Shown piece after piece: positions 1 through 7,057 of a stretch of DNA of 55,687 nt. Below the pieces are notes generated by a model, which did no database searches, was not told where the DNA came from, and saw nothing but the letters and a program-made list of their open reading frames with translations. Each line of letters begins with the position of its first letter. Within the stretch, counting starts at the first letter, position 1. This stretch comes from Wohlfahrtiimonas chitiniclastica DSM 18708 (GTDB lineage: Bacteria; Pseudomonadota; Gammaproteobacteria; Cardiobacteriales; Wohlfahrtiimonadaceae): assembly GCF_000375345.1 (NCBI RefSeq), contig NZ_AQXD01000002.1:1-55687 (forward strand). The letters run 5' to 3'. A program made the position numbers and the translations under genes.

Positions 1-97
1 AATAGGTCTCAGAAAAATGTAACAAATGATGTCGCTAGACTGAACCAACTAAACCAAAGAATGCTGTTGCTGTGATCAAATCACACAACCACTAGTT

Positions 98-214
98 TTC
101 CTGGAGACAATAGCGCTATGGAACCACCTGATCCCATTCCGAACTCAGAAGTGAAACGTAGCTGCGCCGATGATAGTGTGGGGCCTCCCCATGTGAAAGT
201 AGGTCATCTCCAGG
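98..214 (+). rRNA. rrf: 5S ribosomal RNA
   Basis: The conserved 5S core is present, with the CCACCTGATCCCATTCCGAA block, the CTCAGAAGTGAAACG block and the GTGTGGGGCCTCCCCATG arm. The two ends pair (CCTGGAGA near 100 with TCTCCAGG near 208-214). It is the last gene of an rRNA operon; bases 1-97 are the 23S-5S spacer, and no 23S end is visible. The exact ends are good to about two bases. Confidence 0.95.
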
Positions 215-227
215 GCCTAACATGAAT

Positions 228-256
228 AGCCCTCTTCAAGCGAAGAGGGCTTTTTC
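228..256 (+). terminator. Rho-independent terminator of the rRNA operon
   Basis: A perfect 10-bp stem (AGCCCTCTTC at 228-237 with GAAGAGGGCT at 242-251) around a four-base loop is followed by a T tract. It lies 14 bases after the 5S gene. Confidence 0.92.
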
Positions 257-663
257 ATTTGTCTGGGGAAATAGCATCATCATATGTCTTGATATAATAT
301 TGAAGCTTACTGAGAGCTTTTTCAAAAAAGACTGTGATGGACATCACTTGATAAAATATGATTATTTAATCTCCCATTCTGCGGGAATAAAATTTTTCAT
401 TTCATATGAATTGATGCATGATTAAGATTCTTTCCCATTTGTTAACATGAGGCAACTTCGCAAAAGTTGAGACGATTGGCAGCTTTTAGCGACAGATTAA
501 CTCATTAAAATAATAAATATTAACTCTGTCCGATTTTATATATAATTATTTCGTAACACTTAGTTAGGCAATGAACAATTTATTGTTTTCTATGAATGAG
601 TTACTGAAATATTCTACTGTAAACTATAGATTGAGTTGTATATTTATGTATAATAAATGGCAT

Positions 664-693
664 TAATACATAATATTCTATGTATTATATAAT
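664..693 (+). promoter_or_regulatory. Candidate promoter P1 with inverted-repeat operator
   Basis: TAATACATA (664-672) is repeated inverted as TATGTATTA (679-687), a perfect 9-bp palindrome with a six-base centre. It directly abuts a consensus -10 hexamer TATAAT at 688-693, so it fills the -35/spacer region. No good -35 hexamer is seen. An operator for a dimeric regulator, possibly the H-NS-like protein itself, is inference. Confidence 0.45.
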
Positions 694-701
694 GTGTAGT
701 T

Positions 702-715
702 TTGATCCAAATCAA
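702..715 (+). promoter_or_regulatory. Perfect FNR/Anr-type site upstream of the H-NS-like gene
   Basis: TTGATCCAAATCAA matches the FNR consensus TTGAT-N4-ATCAA at all ten defined bases. Its centre is 708.5. A class II activated start (-41.5) would fall at 750, and a TATAAG hexamer sits exactly where the -10 should be (738-743). Relative to the TATAAT at 688-693 the site lies at about +9, a repressing position. Whether it activates or represses cannot be told from sequence. Confidence 0.6.
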
Positions 716-725
716 CAGGTAGTTT

Positions 726-1049
726 ATGAAAATTTATTATAAGAAGTATTCTTTACTTCAGTTAGAAGGCATCTTGATGGAAGTGAGCCAAGAGATTGAA
801 GAGCGCAAGAAGCTAGAAGCTGAAAGTATCCGTCAGAAAATTGAGAATCTGTTACAAGAGTCAGGTTTAAGTTTAGATGATGTGTATACAGAAAAAGATA
901 TGGGCGTTAGAAGTAACAAAGTGCCAATGAAATATCGTCACCCTACCGATCCGTCGATTCAATGGAGCGGACGTGGTAAAATGCCTATTTGGATGCGTGA
1001 TCTCATCGAACAAGGTGCAACAAAGGATGATTTTTTAATTCGCGATTAA
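726..1049 (+). CDS. H-NS family nucleoid-associated DNA-binding protein
   Basis: The C-terminal part (about residues 68-105) carries the H-NS type DNA-binding motif: YRHPTDPSIQWSGRGKMP, followed by W and an acidic DDFLI end. The N-terminal half is a charged coiled coil, as expected for oligomerisation. At 107 residues it is the size of the short H-NS homologues of beta- and gammaproteobacteria, which bind AT-rich DNA and silence genes. Two starts are possible. The 726 ATG has a weak AGGT upstream and keeps the full coil. The 777 ATG (90 residues) has a much better AGAAGG at 764-769. The stop overlaps the stop of the convergent phosphopantetheinyl transferase gene by four bases. It stands alone, next to an rRNA operon. 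Confidence 0.85.
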   Translation: MKIYYKKYSLLQLEGILMEVSQEIEERKKLEAESIRQKIENLLQESGLSLDDVYTEKDMGVRSNKVPMKYRHPTDPSIQWSGRGKMPIWMRDLIEQGATKDDFLIRD

Positions 1050-1723
1050 TGATGTGAACACATCAATGCATGCCATGAAATGTGTTCAAGCGTGAATGTT
1101 TGCCCATCGAAATAATGGACGATGGGCGCTGTTTTCTCTGGCAAATAGAGTGCAAAGCTCATCTTGTCAGCATCCTGTGCTAAATATAAGGTGCCTTTCT
1201 CAAGTGCGCCATAGGCTCTATTTTGAGTCAAATCTAATGACAAACCCACTAAGCCAGATAATCCTGTGCCGGTGGCTTTAAGATAAGCTTCTTTTGCAGA
1301 CCACAACTGAAAAAAACATTGCTGATAATTGTTGGCAGCTGCTAAATATGCGCGTTCATGTGCTGTGAATACTCGCTCTGCTAAGCCAGAAAAGTTGCGG
1401 CGGGTTTTGATGCACTCGATGTCGATGCCCACGCATCCCGTGTCTGTGATGACAATGGCCATCATATGATCGGTGTGGCTAATGTTAAAGTGAATGTGGG
1501 GTATCGCTTGAAAATAAGGTTTGCCATGTTCACCATAAGCAATGGACGGTAAGGCATCAATGCCAAAATGCTTGCTCAATAAATGGCGCAGCATCGCGCG
1601 ACTCAGATGTAAATATTGATTGCGTCGCTCAGAAAACTGCGTCACTTGTTGTGTAGGATAATGAGTCAGTGCCCAATTGAGTGTATCAGCATTGATGGGC
1701 AACGTAATGATGCATTGCGTCAT
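1046..1723 (-). CDS. 4'-phosphopantetheinyl transferase superfamily protein (Sfp/AcpT type)
   Basis: Predicted to move the phosphopantetheine arm from CoA onto a serine of an acyl or peptidyl carrier protein, making the holo form. The signature is clear: a Mg-binding GIDIE around residue 98, and WSAKEAYLKATGTGLSG around residues 141-157, plus the upstream FNISHTD stretch. At 225 residues it belongs to the longer Sfp/EntD/AcpT group and not to AcpS. It is the last gene of a packed operon with ubiA and the cobalamin adenosyltransferase, with three bases separating it from the latter. No synthase lies in the window, so its partner carrier protein is unknown. Confidence 0.88.
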   Translation of the reverse strand: MTQCIITLPINADTLNWALTHYPTQQVTQFSERRNQYLHLSRAMLRHLLSKHFGIDALPSIAYGEHGKPYFQAIPHIHFNISHTDHMMAIVITDTGCVGIDIECIKTRRNFSGLAERVFTAHERAYLAAANNYQQCFFQLWSAKEAYLKATGTGLSGLVGLSLDLTQNRAYGALEKGTLYLAQDADKMSFALYLPEKTAPIVHYFDGQTFTLEHISWHALMCSHH

Positions 1724-1726
1724 AGA

Positions 1727-2284
1727 TTATTCAGTCAAAGCTTTGTTCCACAGCACTTCATGATCTTGTGTGTGGCAGGCAAGGGTGCGCGCGAGCACAA
1801 AAAAGTAATCGGATAAACGATTGATGTACTGAAGGATTTCAGCATTTAAAGGCTCCGCTTGATGGAGTGTCACCATCGTACGTTCTAAACGGCGCGCGAC
1901 GGTTCTACACACATGAGCATGGCATGTGGGCAATGATCCGCTCGGCAAAATAAACTCTTTTAAATGGGGCAGTGCCTCATTGTAATGAACAATGCGAGTT
2001 TCTAGCCATGTGACCATTTCAGCTGTCATCATGGCATATTCAGGCATCACCAATTCACCCCCAACATTAAATAGATGGTGCTGAATGATCAATAATTCTT
2101 GATGAATCTCTCTGAGGGATTCTGGTAAATGTGCCATCAATAGCCCAACTTGGGCATTGAGCTCATCGGCTGAGCCAATGGCTTCAATGCGCGGATGATC
2201 TTTCAGGACGCGCGTTGTGCCCATCAATCCAGTTTCGCCATGATCGCCTGTTTTTGTCACAATTTTAGATAAACGACTGCCCAT
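1727..2284 (-). CDS. pduO: PduO-type ATP:cob(I)alamin adenosyltransferase
   Basis: Transfers the adenosyl group of ATP to cob(I)alamin to form coenzyme B12. The PduO/MMAB family marks are all present in 185 residues: the N-terminal ATP loop KIVTKTGDHGETGL (residues 7-20), the central RTVARRLERT helix (about 126-135) and NRLSDYFFVLAR near the C-terminus. It sits three bases after ubiA and three bases before the phosphopantetheinyl transferase, so the genes are cotranscribed. No B12 riboswitch is seen upstream of the operon. No B12 biosynthesis or B12-dependent enzyme is visible here, so a salvage role is likely. Confidence 0.9.
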   Translation of the reverse strand: MGSRLSKIVTKTGDHGETGLMGTTRVLKDHPRIEAIGSADELNAQVGLLMAHLPESLREIHQELLIIQHHLFNVGGELVMPEYAMMTAEMVTWLETRIVHYNEALPHLKEFILPSGSLPTCHAHVCRTVARRLERTMVTLHQAEPLNAEILQYINRLSDYFFVLARTLACHTQDHEVLWNKALTE

Positions 2285-2287
2285 ACA

Positions 2288-3169
2288 TTATCCCGCATTC
2301 AAGGCATATTGCGCCACTAAACCCAAGAAAATCGCAGCACCCACCCAGTTATTATGTAAAAAGGCTTGAAAGCAGCGCAGGCGATCATGATCTTTGATCA
2401 TATTAATGTGATGGATGAATAAACCCGCCACAACAGCAACTGTGCACCACCAAGGCCATGAAAAGTGTAGGTAAATGCCAAGCGTGATCAAAAGCGCAAT
2501 GATCACCACTTGCATGCCGATGATGATGAAATAATCATGGGATCCAAGCAAACGTTCAAACAATAAGGCACTGGATTTAATGTTGATGGATTTGTCATCC
2601 TCACGATCACTCATGGCATATTCTGTGTCATACGCGAGGGTCCATAAAATGTTCATGGTAAAAATCAGCCAGGCCTCTAACGGGACTGAACCGGTGATTT
2701 GCATAAATGCCATCGGAATGCCAAAGGAAAATGCGATGCCTAAATGGGCTTGGGGCAGCGAGTGATAGCGTTTTGCAAATGGGTAAGAGAGCGCCAAAAT
2801 CAAGGCTGGAATGGAAAGCAAAATCGTCTGCCAAGAGAGCATCAATGCCAGCAAAAATGCCACAACCACAAAAAGGAGTAACAGCTGATAAGCCTCTTTG
2901 ACCGTCACACGGCGCGCGGCTAAGGGTCGATCTTTTGTGCGTTCAACATGCGGGTCAAAATCTTTATCGGCAATGTCATTCATGATGCAACCGGCTGAAC
3001 GCATGATGAACACGCCAAGCACAAAGATGATTAAAATGCCAAGATCTGGCGCACCATCACTGGCAATCCACAAAGCCCAAACCGTTGGCCACAGCAATAA
3101 CAGCGTGCCAATGGGTTTATCAAAGCGGATCAATTTTAAATAATCAGGAATGTGTTTGTAAGTCAGCAT
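2288..3169 (-). CDS. ubiA: 4-hydroxybenzoate polyprenyltransferase
   Basis: Integral membrane enzyme that prenylates 4-hydroxybenzoate in ubiquinone synthesis. The two aspartate-rich motifs for Mg-diphosphate are present: NDIADKDFD in the first third and YDTEYAMSDREDD in the second half. The N-terminal DKPIGTLLLLWPTVWALW block is typical of UbiA. Several hydrophobic helices follow. I chose the ATG at 3169 (293 residues) because it matches the usual start of the family; a TTG 33 bases upstream would add an unconserved tail. First gene of the three-gene minus-strand operon. ubiC is not adjacent, unlike in E. coli. Confidence 0.95.
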   Translation of the reverse strand: MLTYKHIPDYLKLIRFDKPIGTLLLLWPTVWALWIASDGAPDLGILIIFVLGVFIMRSAGCIMNDIADKDFDPHVERTKDRPLAARRVTVKEAYQLLLLFVVVAFLLALMLSWQTILLSIPALILALSYPFAKRYHSLPQAHLGIAFSFGIPMAFMQITGSVPLEAWLIFTMNILWTLAYDTEYAMSDREDDKSINIKSSALLFERLLGSHDYFIIIGMQVVIIALLITLGIYLHFSWPWWCTVAVVAGLFIHHINMIKDHDRLRCFQAFLHNNWVGAAIFLGLVAQYALNAG

Positions 3170-3250
3170 GGTGAATTCAACAACGATCAATGAAATGAAC
3201 AAAGGATTATGATACTACATTCCACTCATGTGATGGGGAGTTTTCCCAGG

Positions 3251-3279
3251 TTGTTAATGTTGGGCAAACCGCTTAGAAT
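3251..3279 (+). promoter_or_regulatory. Sigma-70-like promoter of yjdM
   Basis: TTGTTA at 3251-3256 and TAGAAT at 3274-3279 with a 17-base spacer. It lies in the divergent gap between ubiA and yjdM, about 42 bases before the yjdM start codon. Confidence 0.6.
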
Positions 3280-3320
3280 GGCTGTCCATGCTTTATGGTG
3301 GCTTTTTTAGGAGAAATATT

Positions 3321-3647
3321 ATGACAATGCCCAATTGCCCGAAATGTCACTCGGAATATACCTACCAAGATGGTGAGCACTATGTGTGCCCAGAATGTGC
3401 ATATGAATGGTCAGATGCGGATGATGCTGAAGATGTGTTAACGGCGCGCGATGCTCATGGCAATGAACTGCATGATGGTGATTCTGTCACCGTGATTAAA
3501 GATCTCAAAGTGCGTGGTTCATCGATGGTGGTCAAACAAGGCACAATGATCAAAAACATTCGCATCGTTGAAGGCGATCACAATTTAGATTGCAAAGTGA
3601 ATGGCACAAGTTTACAACTGAAATCTGAATTCATGAAAAAAGCGTAA
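3321..3647 (+). CDS. yjdM: YjdM (PhnA-like) zinc-ribbon protein
   Basis: Small protein of 108 residues. The N-terminus is a zinc ribbon with four cysteines (CPKC at about residues 5-8 and CPEC at about 24-27). The remainder is the conserved PhnA/YjdM C-terminal domain with [15 protein letters not shown] and the [10 protein letters not shown] block. Despite its old name PhnA it is not the phosphonoacetate hydrolase, and its biochemical function is not settled. The start is set by AGGAG at 3309-3313. Thirteen bases separate it from the next gene, which has its own strong ribosome site, so the two are likely cotranscribed. Confidence 0.92.
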   Translation: MTMPNCPKCHSEYTYQDGEHYVCPECAYEWSDADDAEDVLTARDAHGNELHDGDSVTVIKDLKVRGSSMVVKQGTMIKNIRIVEGDHNLDCKVNGTSLQLKSEFMKKA

Positions 3648-3660
3648 GAAGGAGAGCACG

Positions 3661-4581
3661 ATGACAGCACCATTTATGGGTGAGATTGATACCCAACATT
3701 TACCGTTTGGCTATGGTGAGGCGCCATTTGTCCTGTCATCGGCTCATTTGGTGCGTTTAGCAGAGCAGTGCCATTATCGCTTGCAAGGCGATCGGGTGCT
3801 CTTTGGTTTACGTGCTGCCGCAACCGATGCACCGCTTGGTCAATGGCTCAATGCCATCACTGTGCGTGAGCAAACATTAGATTATGAACACATGCGTTGC
3901 TTGATCGGCATTTGGGATCGAAAGCAGCATAAAATTGCTGTGTTTAATGGCTCGACTGTGCCACACATCAAAAATGTGCAAAAGCAGCGCCAATATCCTT
4001 TGAAAAAAATCAGCAATCAGTTGTCTCAAGGGCTGTATCACTATTTTGTGGGTGCGCATGAACCCGATGGGCGCCCAAATGAGGAAGGTGCTTTTCGTCT
4101 GACTCGCATGATTCCTGTGCCGGCTTGGCGCGACTTTGGCGAAGCTGTGATGCTTGACAGCTGCGTGCCCAATGATCACATTCATGCAGCAGGTTCAGAA
4201 TCGACTGATTTTCTATCCGCAGGCTGCCAAGTGATTTCAGGCTTTCATCAAACACCGATGCCCACAGGGCAATATCAACAATTTCGTATTTTAGCTGGGC
4301 AATCTGCCGTGCCGTCAGAATTAGAGATTCATTTACCGTATCAATATTTGTTGATGCATGTGCGTCATTTGTCTGCCATTGCACAAGGTTGGCAAGCGGA
4401 TCGCTTATTGATGGGCTCAGAAGGATATGAGGTACGCGCGCTTCAGGAGACATTGATCCGCCAAGGACATTTAGCCGAACCGTTGATCGATAAAGGCGTG
4501 ATGAATGGCCACACCGTCAAAGCTGTGTATGATCGCCAGCTCATTGAAAATCAAGTGGCTGATGGGATTCATCGCCTTTAA
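3661..4581 (+). CDS. Uncharacterised protein with L,D-transpeptidase-like motif and C-terminal peptidoglycan-binding-like repeat
   Basis: I do not recognise a named family over the full 306 residues. Around residues 170-190 there is IHAAGSESTDFLSAGCQVI, which has the layout of the YkuD L,D-transpeptidase active site (H, then S-x-GC). The preceding DRKQHKIAVFNGSTVP (about 88-103) resembles the strand-rich lead-in of that fold. Residues about 258-296 (MGSEGYEVRALQETLIRQG, then DKGVMNGHTVKAVYDRQ) look like a peptidoglycan-binding type 1 repeat. There is no signal peptide, so export is unexplained. A cell-wall cross-linking or phage-like muralytic enzyme is the best guess. Strong GGAG site at 3652-3655; it follows yjdM in the same unit. 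Confidence 0.6.
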   Translation: MTAPFMGEIDTQHLPFGYGEAPFVLSSAHLVRLAEQCHYRLQGDRVLFGLRAAATDAPLGQWLNAITVREQTLDYEHMRCLIGIWDRKQHKIAVFNGSTVPHIKNVQKQRQYPLKKISNQLSQGLYHYFVGAHEPDGRPNEEGAFRLTRMIPVPAWRDFGEAVMLDSCVPNDHIHAAGSESTDFLSAGCQVISGFHQTPMPTGQYQQFRILAGQSAVPSELEIHLPYQYLLMHVRHLSAIAQGWQADRLLMGSEGYEVRALQETLIRQGHLAEPLIDKGVMNGHTVKAVYDRQLIENQVADGIHRL

Positions 4582-4631
4582 ATGGCGGATGATTTAAAAG
4601 ATAAAAGCATCTCATAAATAAAGTACTTGCA

Positions 4632-4657
4632 AATAGCAATGATTATCACTATCATTT
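4632..4657 (+). promoter_or_regulatory. Fur box before bfd
   Basis: TGATTATCACTATCA (4639-4653) matches the Fur core TGATAATCATTATCA at 13 of 15 positions, with further A/T-rich half-site sequence on both sides. It lies about 30 bases before the bfd start codon, where iron-loaded Fur would block transcription. Confidence 0.75.
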
Positions 4658-4684
4658 CATCAATCCAGTTGATTGAGGTTGTGT

Positions 4685-4894
4685 ATGTATATTTGTATTT
4701 GTAATGGTATCACTGATACAGAGATTAAAGATGCAGTTGCAAACGGTGCAACACAATTGTCTGATCTCCAAATGTCTTTAGGCGTTGCCACGTGCTGCGG
4801 TAAATGCGCAGATGCAGCGTGTTCGTTCTTGCCTAATCCTGAGCCCATTCCATTGGTGGCCGCAGGGCAAGTGCAAATTTTAAAATCCGAATAA
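4685..4894 (+). CDS. bfd: Bacterioferritin-associated ferredoxin
   Basis: A 69-residue [2Fe-2S] protein with the four-cysteine pattern of Bfd: CIC at the N-terminus and CCGKC about 35 residues later. Bfd reduces the ferric core of bacterioferritin so that iron is released when the cell is starved. The start at 4685 follows GAGGTT; an upstream in-frame start would be out of register with the family. The Fur box in front fits induction under low iron. No bacterioferritin gene is adjacent. It is monocistronic, ended by a bidirectional terminator shared with rluC. Confidence 0.92.
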   Translation: MYICICNGITDTEIKDAVANGATQLSDLQMSLGVATCCGKCADAACSFLPNPEPIPLVAAGQVQILKSE

Positions 4895-4897
4895 GAT

Positions 4898-4924
4898 AAA
4901 GCCCTGAGATTCAGGGCTTTGTTG
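4898..4924. terminator. Bidirectional terminator between bfd and rluC
   Basis: AAAGCCCTGA (4898-4907) and TCAGGGCTTT (4911-4920) form a perfect 10-bp stem with a three-base loop. T residues follow on both strands. It serves the convergent genes bfd and rluC. Confidence 0.9.
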
Positions 4925-4933
4925 TTTGTGTGA

Positions 4934-5863
4934 TTAGCGCATATTGTTTAAGAATTGATTCAATTCATCCGGTAAAGGTGCACTAAAAGCATAATCATAC
5001 GGCGGCATGTCGATCATTAGGCTGTGAGCATGTAAAAAGATGCGGTTTAAGCCATATTGCTTCATGCGTTTGTTGGCATCAACATCCCCATAGCGATCAT
5101 CCCCAAGCAATGGAAAACCTAAACTTGCGGCATGCACACGAATTTGATGCGTGCGGCCGGTAAAGAGTTCTGCTTCTAACAATGAAGATTTTGGATAATG
5201 CTCAATGATGTTAAAGCGCGTATGGGCGTCTTTCCCTTTAGGAGAAACCACCACATGACGCTCGCCGTGTTCACGGTTTTCGATGTCTAATTTGGCATGC
5301 TGATCAAAGCGGCCTTTGTCCCAAAAGCCTTTGACTAAGCACAAATAACGTTTTTTCATGGTGGCTTTTTGCAATTCGCGCAAAATCTTGCCCGTTTTTG
5401 CCAACACTAAACAGCCGCTGGTGTCTTTATCTAAGCGGTGCACCAACTCTAAAAATTCAAGTTCAGGACGCGCCGCGCGCAAGACTTCAATCACACCGTA
5501 GGGCAAACCGCTGCCTTTATGCACCGCAATGCCAGAAGGCTTATTGATGACGAGTAAACGATCATCCTCATGGATGATGCTGTTGCGTAAACGTTCTTTC
5601 CAGAAGGCAGGAATCTCATTGGCGGCTTCCGGATTGATGGAGACTGGGGGAATGCGCACCACATCGCCGACTGATAAGCGACTTTCGGGTTTGATGCGGC
5701 CTTTATTCACACGCACTTCGCCTTTGCGGATCATTTGATAGATGCGACTTTTCGGTAAGGTGCGAAATTGTGCCATTAAAAAATTGTCAACACGTTGCCC
5801 ATCTTGGTGTTCATTGACAGTTTCAAAGCGGACTTGTGTGCGGGTTTCTTCAGGATTAGACAT
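4934..5863 (-). CDS. rluC: 23S rRNA pseudouridine synthase RluC
   Basis: Isomerises specific uridines of 23S rRNA (955, 2504 and 2580 in E. coli numbering). Residues about 18-75 form an S4 RNA-binding domain (RVDNFLMAQF, SRIYQMIRKGEVRVNKGR). The catalytic motif HRLDKDTSG follows near residue 142, with the aspartate as nucleophile, and a GRTHQIRVHAASLGFPLLGD block lies further on. At 309 residues it matches RluC/RluD; the choice of RluC over RluD rests on the N-terminal S4 sequence and is moderately firm. It lies downstream of recA, separated by a hairpin. Confidence 0.88.
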   Translation of the reverse strand: MSNPEETRTQVRFETVNEHQDGQRVDNFLMAQFRTLPKSRIYQMIRKGEVRVNKGRIKPESRLSVGDVVRIPPVSINPEAANEIPAFWKERLRNSIIHEDDRLLVINKPSGIAVHKGSGLPYGVIEVLRAARPELEFLELVHRLDKDTSGCLVLAKTGKILRELQKATMKKRYLCLVKGFWDKGRFDQHAKLDIENREHGERHVVVSPKGKDAHTRFNIIEHYPKSSLLEAELFTGRTHQIRVHAASLGFPLLGDDRYGDVDANKRMKQYGLNRIFLHAHSLMIDMPPYDYAFSAPLPDELNQFLNNMR

Positions 5864-5887
5864 AAATTTCAGTACTCAAAATTAAGG

Positions 5888-5912
5888 AAGCCACCGATGA
5901 CGGTGGCTTTTG
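5888..5912 (-). terminator. Stem-loop after recA
   Basis: AAGCCACCG (5888-5896) pairs perfectly with CGGTGGCTT (5901-5909) around a four-base loop. On the recA-sense strand it is followed by an interrupted T-rich stretch, so termination may be partial and some transcripts may continue into rluC. Confidence 0.65.
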
Positions 5913-5934
5913 TATGCGTATGAATGATTAAGGA

Positions 5935-6987
5935 TTAATCATCAAGGGCTGCTTCAAAACCATCTTCATCGGTCGCAAGCATTATGCCATCTAGTGGGCG
6001 CGCAAGGAAGTATTCACGCACTTGATTTTCAATTGTTTGTGCAATGTCGGCATTGTCTTTTAAGAATTGTTTCACATTCTCTTTACCTTGGCCGATGCGT
6101 TTGTCACCATAGCTGTACCAAGAACCGGATTTTTCAATGATGTCTGCTTTTACAGCCAAATCAATGATTTCACCCACGCGAGAGATGCCTTCACCATACA
6201 TGATGTCAAATTCTGTTTGTTTAAATGGTGGAGAGACTTTGTTTTTCACCACTTTCACACGCGTTTCTGCACCGATCACTTCATCGCCTTTTTTGATCGA
6301 CCCAATGCGGCGAATGTCTAAGCGGACAGATGCATAGAATTTAAGGGCATTACCACCGGTTGTGGTTTCAGGGTTACCAAACATCACACCAATCTTCATA
6401 CGAATTTGGTTGATGAAAATCACCAATGTATTGGATTTTTTGATGTTTGCGGTGAGTTTACGCAATGCTTGACTCATCAAGCGTGCTTGTAAACCCATGT
6501 GTGAATCCCCCATGTCGCCTTCGATTTCCGCTTTTGGCGTCAATGCAGCAACAGAGTCAATCACCACGATGTCAAGGGCGCCAGAGCGCACCAATGTATC
6601 GGCGATTTCAAGGGCTTGTTCACCATTGTCAGGTTGAGAAATGTAGAGGTTCTCAACATCCACGCCCAATTTAGCCGCATACACAGGATCTAACGCATGT
6701 TCAGCATCAATGAATGCTGCCATACCGCCGGCTTTTTGTGCTTCTGCAATCGCGTGTAAAGTCAATGTGGTTTTACCTGAAGATTCAGGACCATAAATTT
6801 CAATGATGCGACCACGAGGTAAACCACCAATGCCAAGGGCGATGTCTAAACCTAATGAGCCTGTGGAAACAGGGATAATGTCTGTGTTCTCAGTTTGATC
6901 GCCAAAGCGCATCACTGAGCCTTTACCAAACTGCTTATCAATTTGACCAAGCGCGGCTTGGAGTGCTTTGCGTTTATTCTCATCCAT
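5935..6987 (-). CDS. recA: Recombinase RecA
   Basis: ATP-dependent strand-exchange protein for homologous recombination. The 350-residue product has the Walker A loop GPESSGKT (about 65-72), the Walker B segment [10 protein letters not shown] (about 138-147), the L1/L2 loops ([14 protein letters not shown] and [16 protein letters not shown]) and an acidic C-terminus. The ATG at 6987 was chosen over a GTG at 6996 because AAGGG lies at the right distance and the protein then begins DENKRKAL as in relatives. Transcription probably uses an extended -10 (TGTTATAAT on the minus strand, 7024-7032). No LexA box is visible in the upstream gap. Confidence 0.98.
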   Translation of the reverse strand: MDENKRKALQAALGQIDKQFGKGSVMRFGDQTENTDIIPVSTGSLGLDIALGIGGLPRGRIIEIYGPESSGKTTLTLHAIAEAQKAGGMAAFIDAEHALDPVYAAKLGVDVENLYISQPDNGEQALEIADTLVRSGALDIVVIDSVAALTPKAEIEGDMGDSHMGLQARLMSQALRKLTANIKKSNTLVIFINQIRMKIGVMFGNPETTTGGNALKFYASVRLDIRRIGSIKKGDEVIGAETRVKVVKNKVSPPFKQTEFDIMYGEGISRVGEIIDLAVKADIIEKSGSWYSYGDKRIGQGKENVKQFLKDNADIAQTIENQVREYFLARPLDGIMLATDEDGFEAALDD

Positions 6988-7023
6988 TGAAGTCACCCTT
7001 ATTATTAGAAAGATTTAACAACG

Positions 7024-7032
7024 ATTATAACA
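7024..7032 (-). promoter_or_regulatory. Extended -10 promoter of recA
   Basis: On the minus strand TGTTATAAT gives a consensus -10 hexamer with the TG-N extension, which can work without a -35 hexamer. It is about 37 bases upstream of the recA start codon. No CTG-N10-CAG operator is found between 6988 and 7057. Confidence 0.6.
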
Positions 7033-7057
7033 TAAATATAACCAAGAAATAGTGATA

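Larger units (their letters stand above)
257..725. other. AT-rich spacer between the rRNA operon and the H-NS-like gene
   Basis: About 470 bases without a credible gene. A reading frame through 222-425 starts inside the rRNA terminator and has no ribosome site or family likeness. The left part shows only a weak hairpin (CAACTT 453-458 with AAGTTG 464-469). The last 65 bases hold the control region of the next gene: an inverted repeat at 664-687, a TATAAT at 688-693 and a perfect FNR-type site at 702-715. Confidence 0.7.

Noticed and set aside
1-97. Possible end of 23S rRNA
   Set aside because: None of the conserved 23S 3' sequence is recognisable; it is spacer.
222-425. Open frame of 67 codons after the 5S gene
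   Set aside because: It begins inside the rRNA terminator, has no ribosome site and a composition unlike nearby genes.
4010-4453. 147-codon frame antisense to the L,D-transpeptidase-like gene
   Set aside because: The plus-strand frame has a strong ribosome site, domain-like motifs and fits its neighbours; the antisense product resembles nothing.
4656-4674. ATCAATCCAGTTGAT before bfd
   Set aside because: The half-sites are in the reverse order for FNR and the spacing is wrong. The Fur box next to it explains control better.
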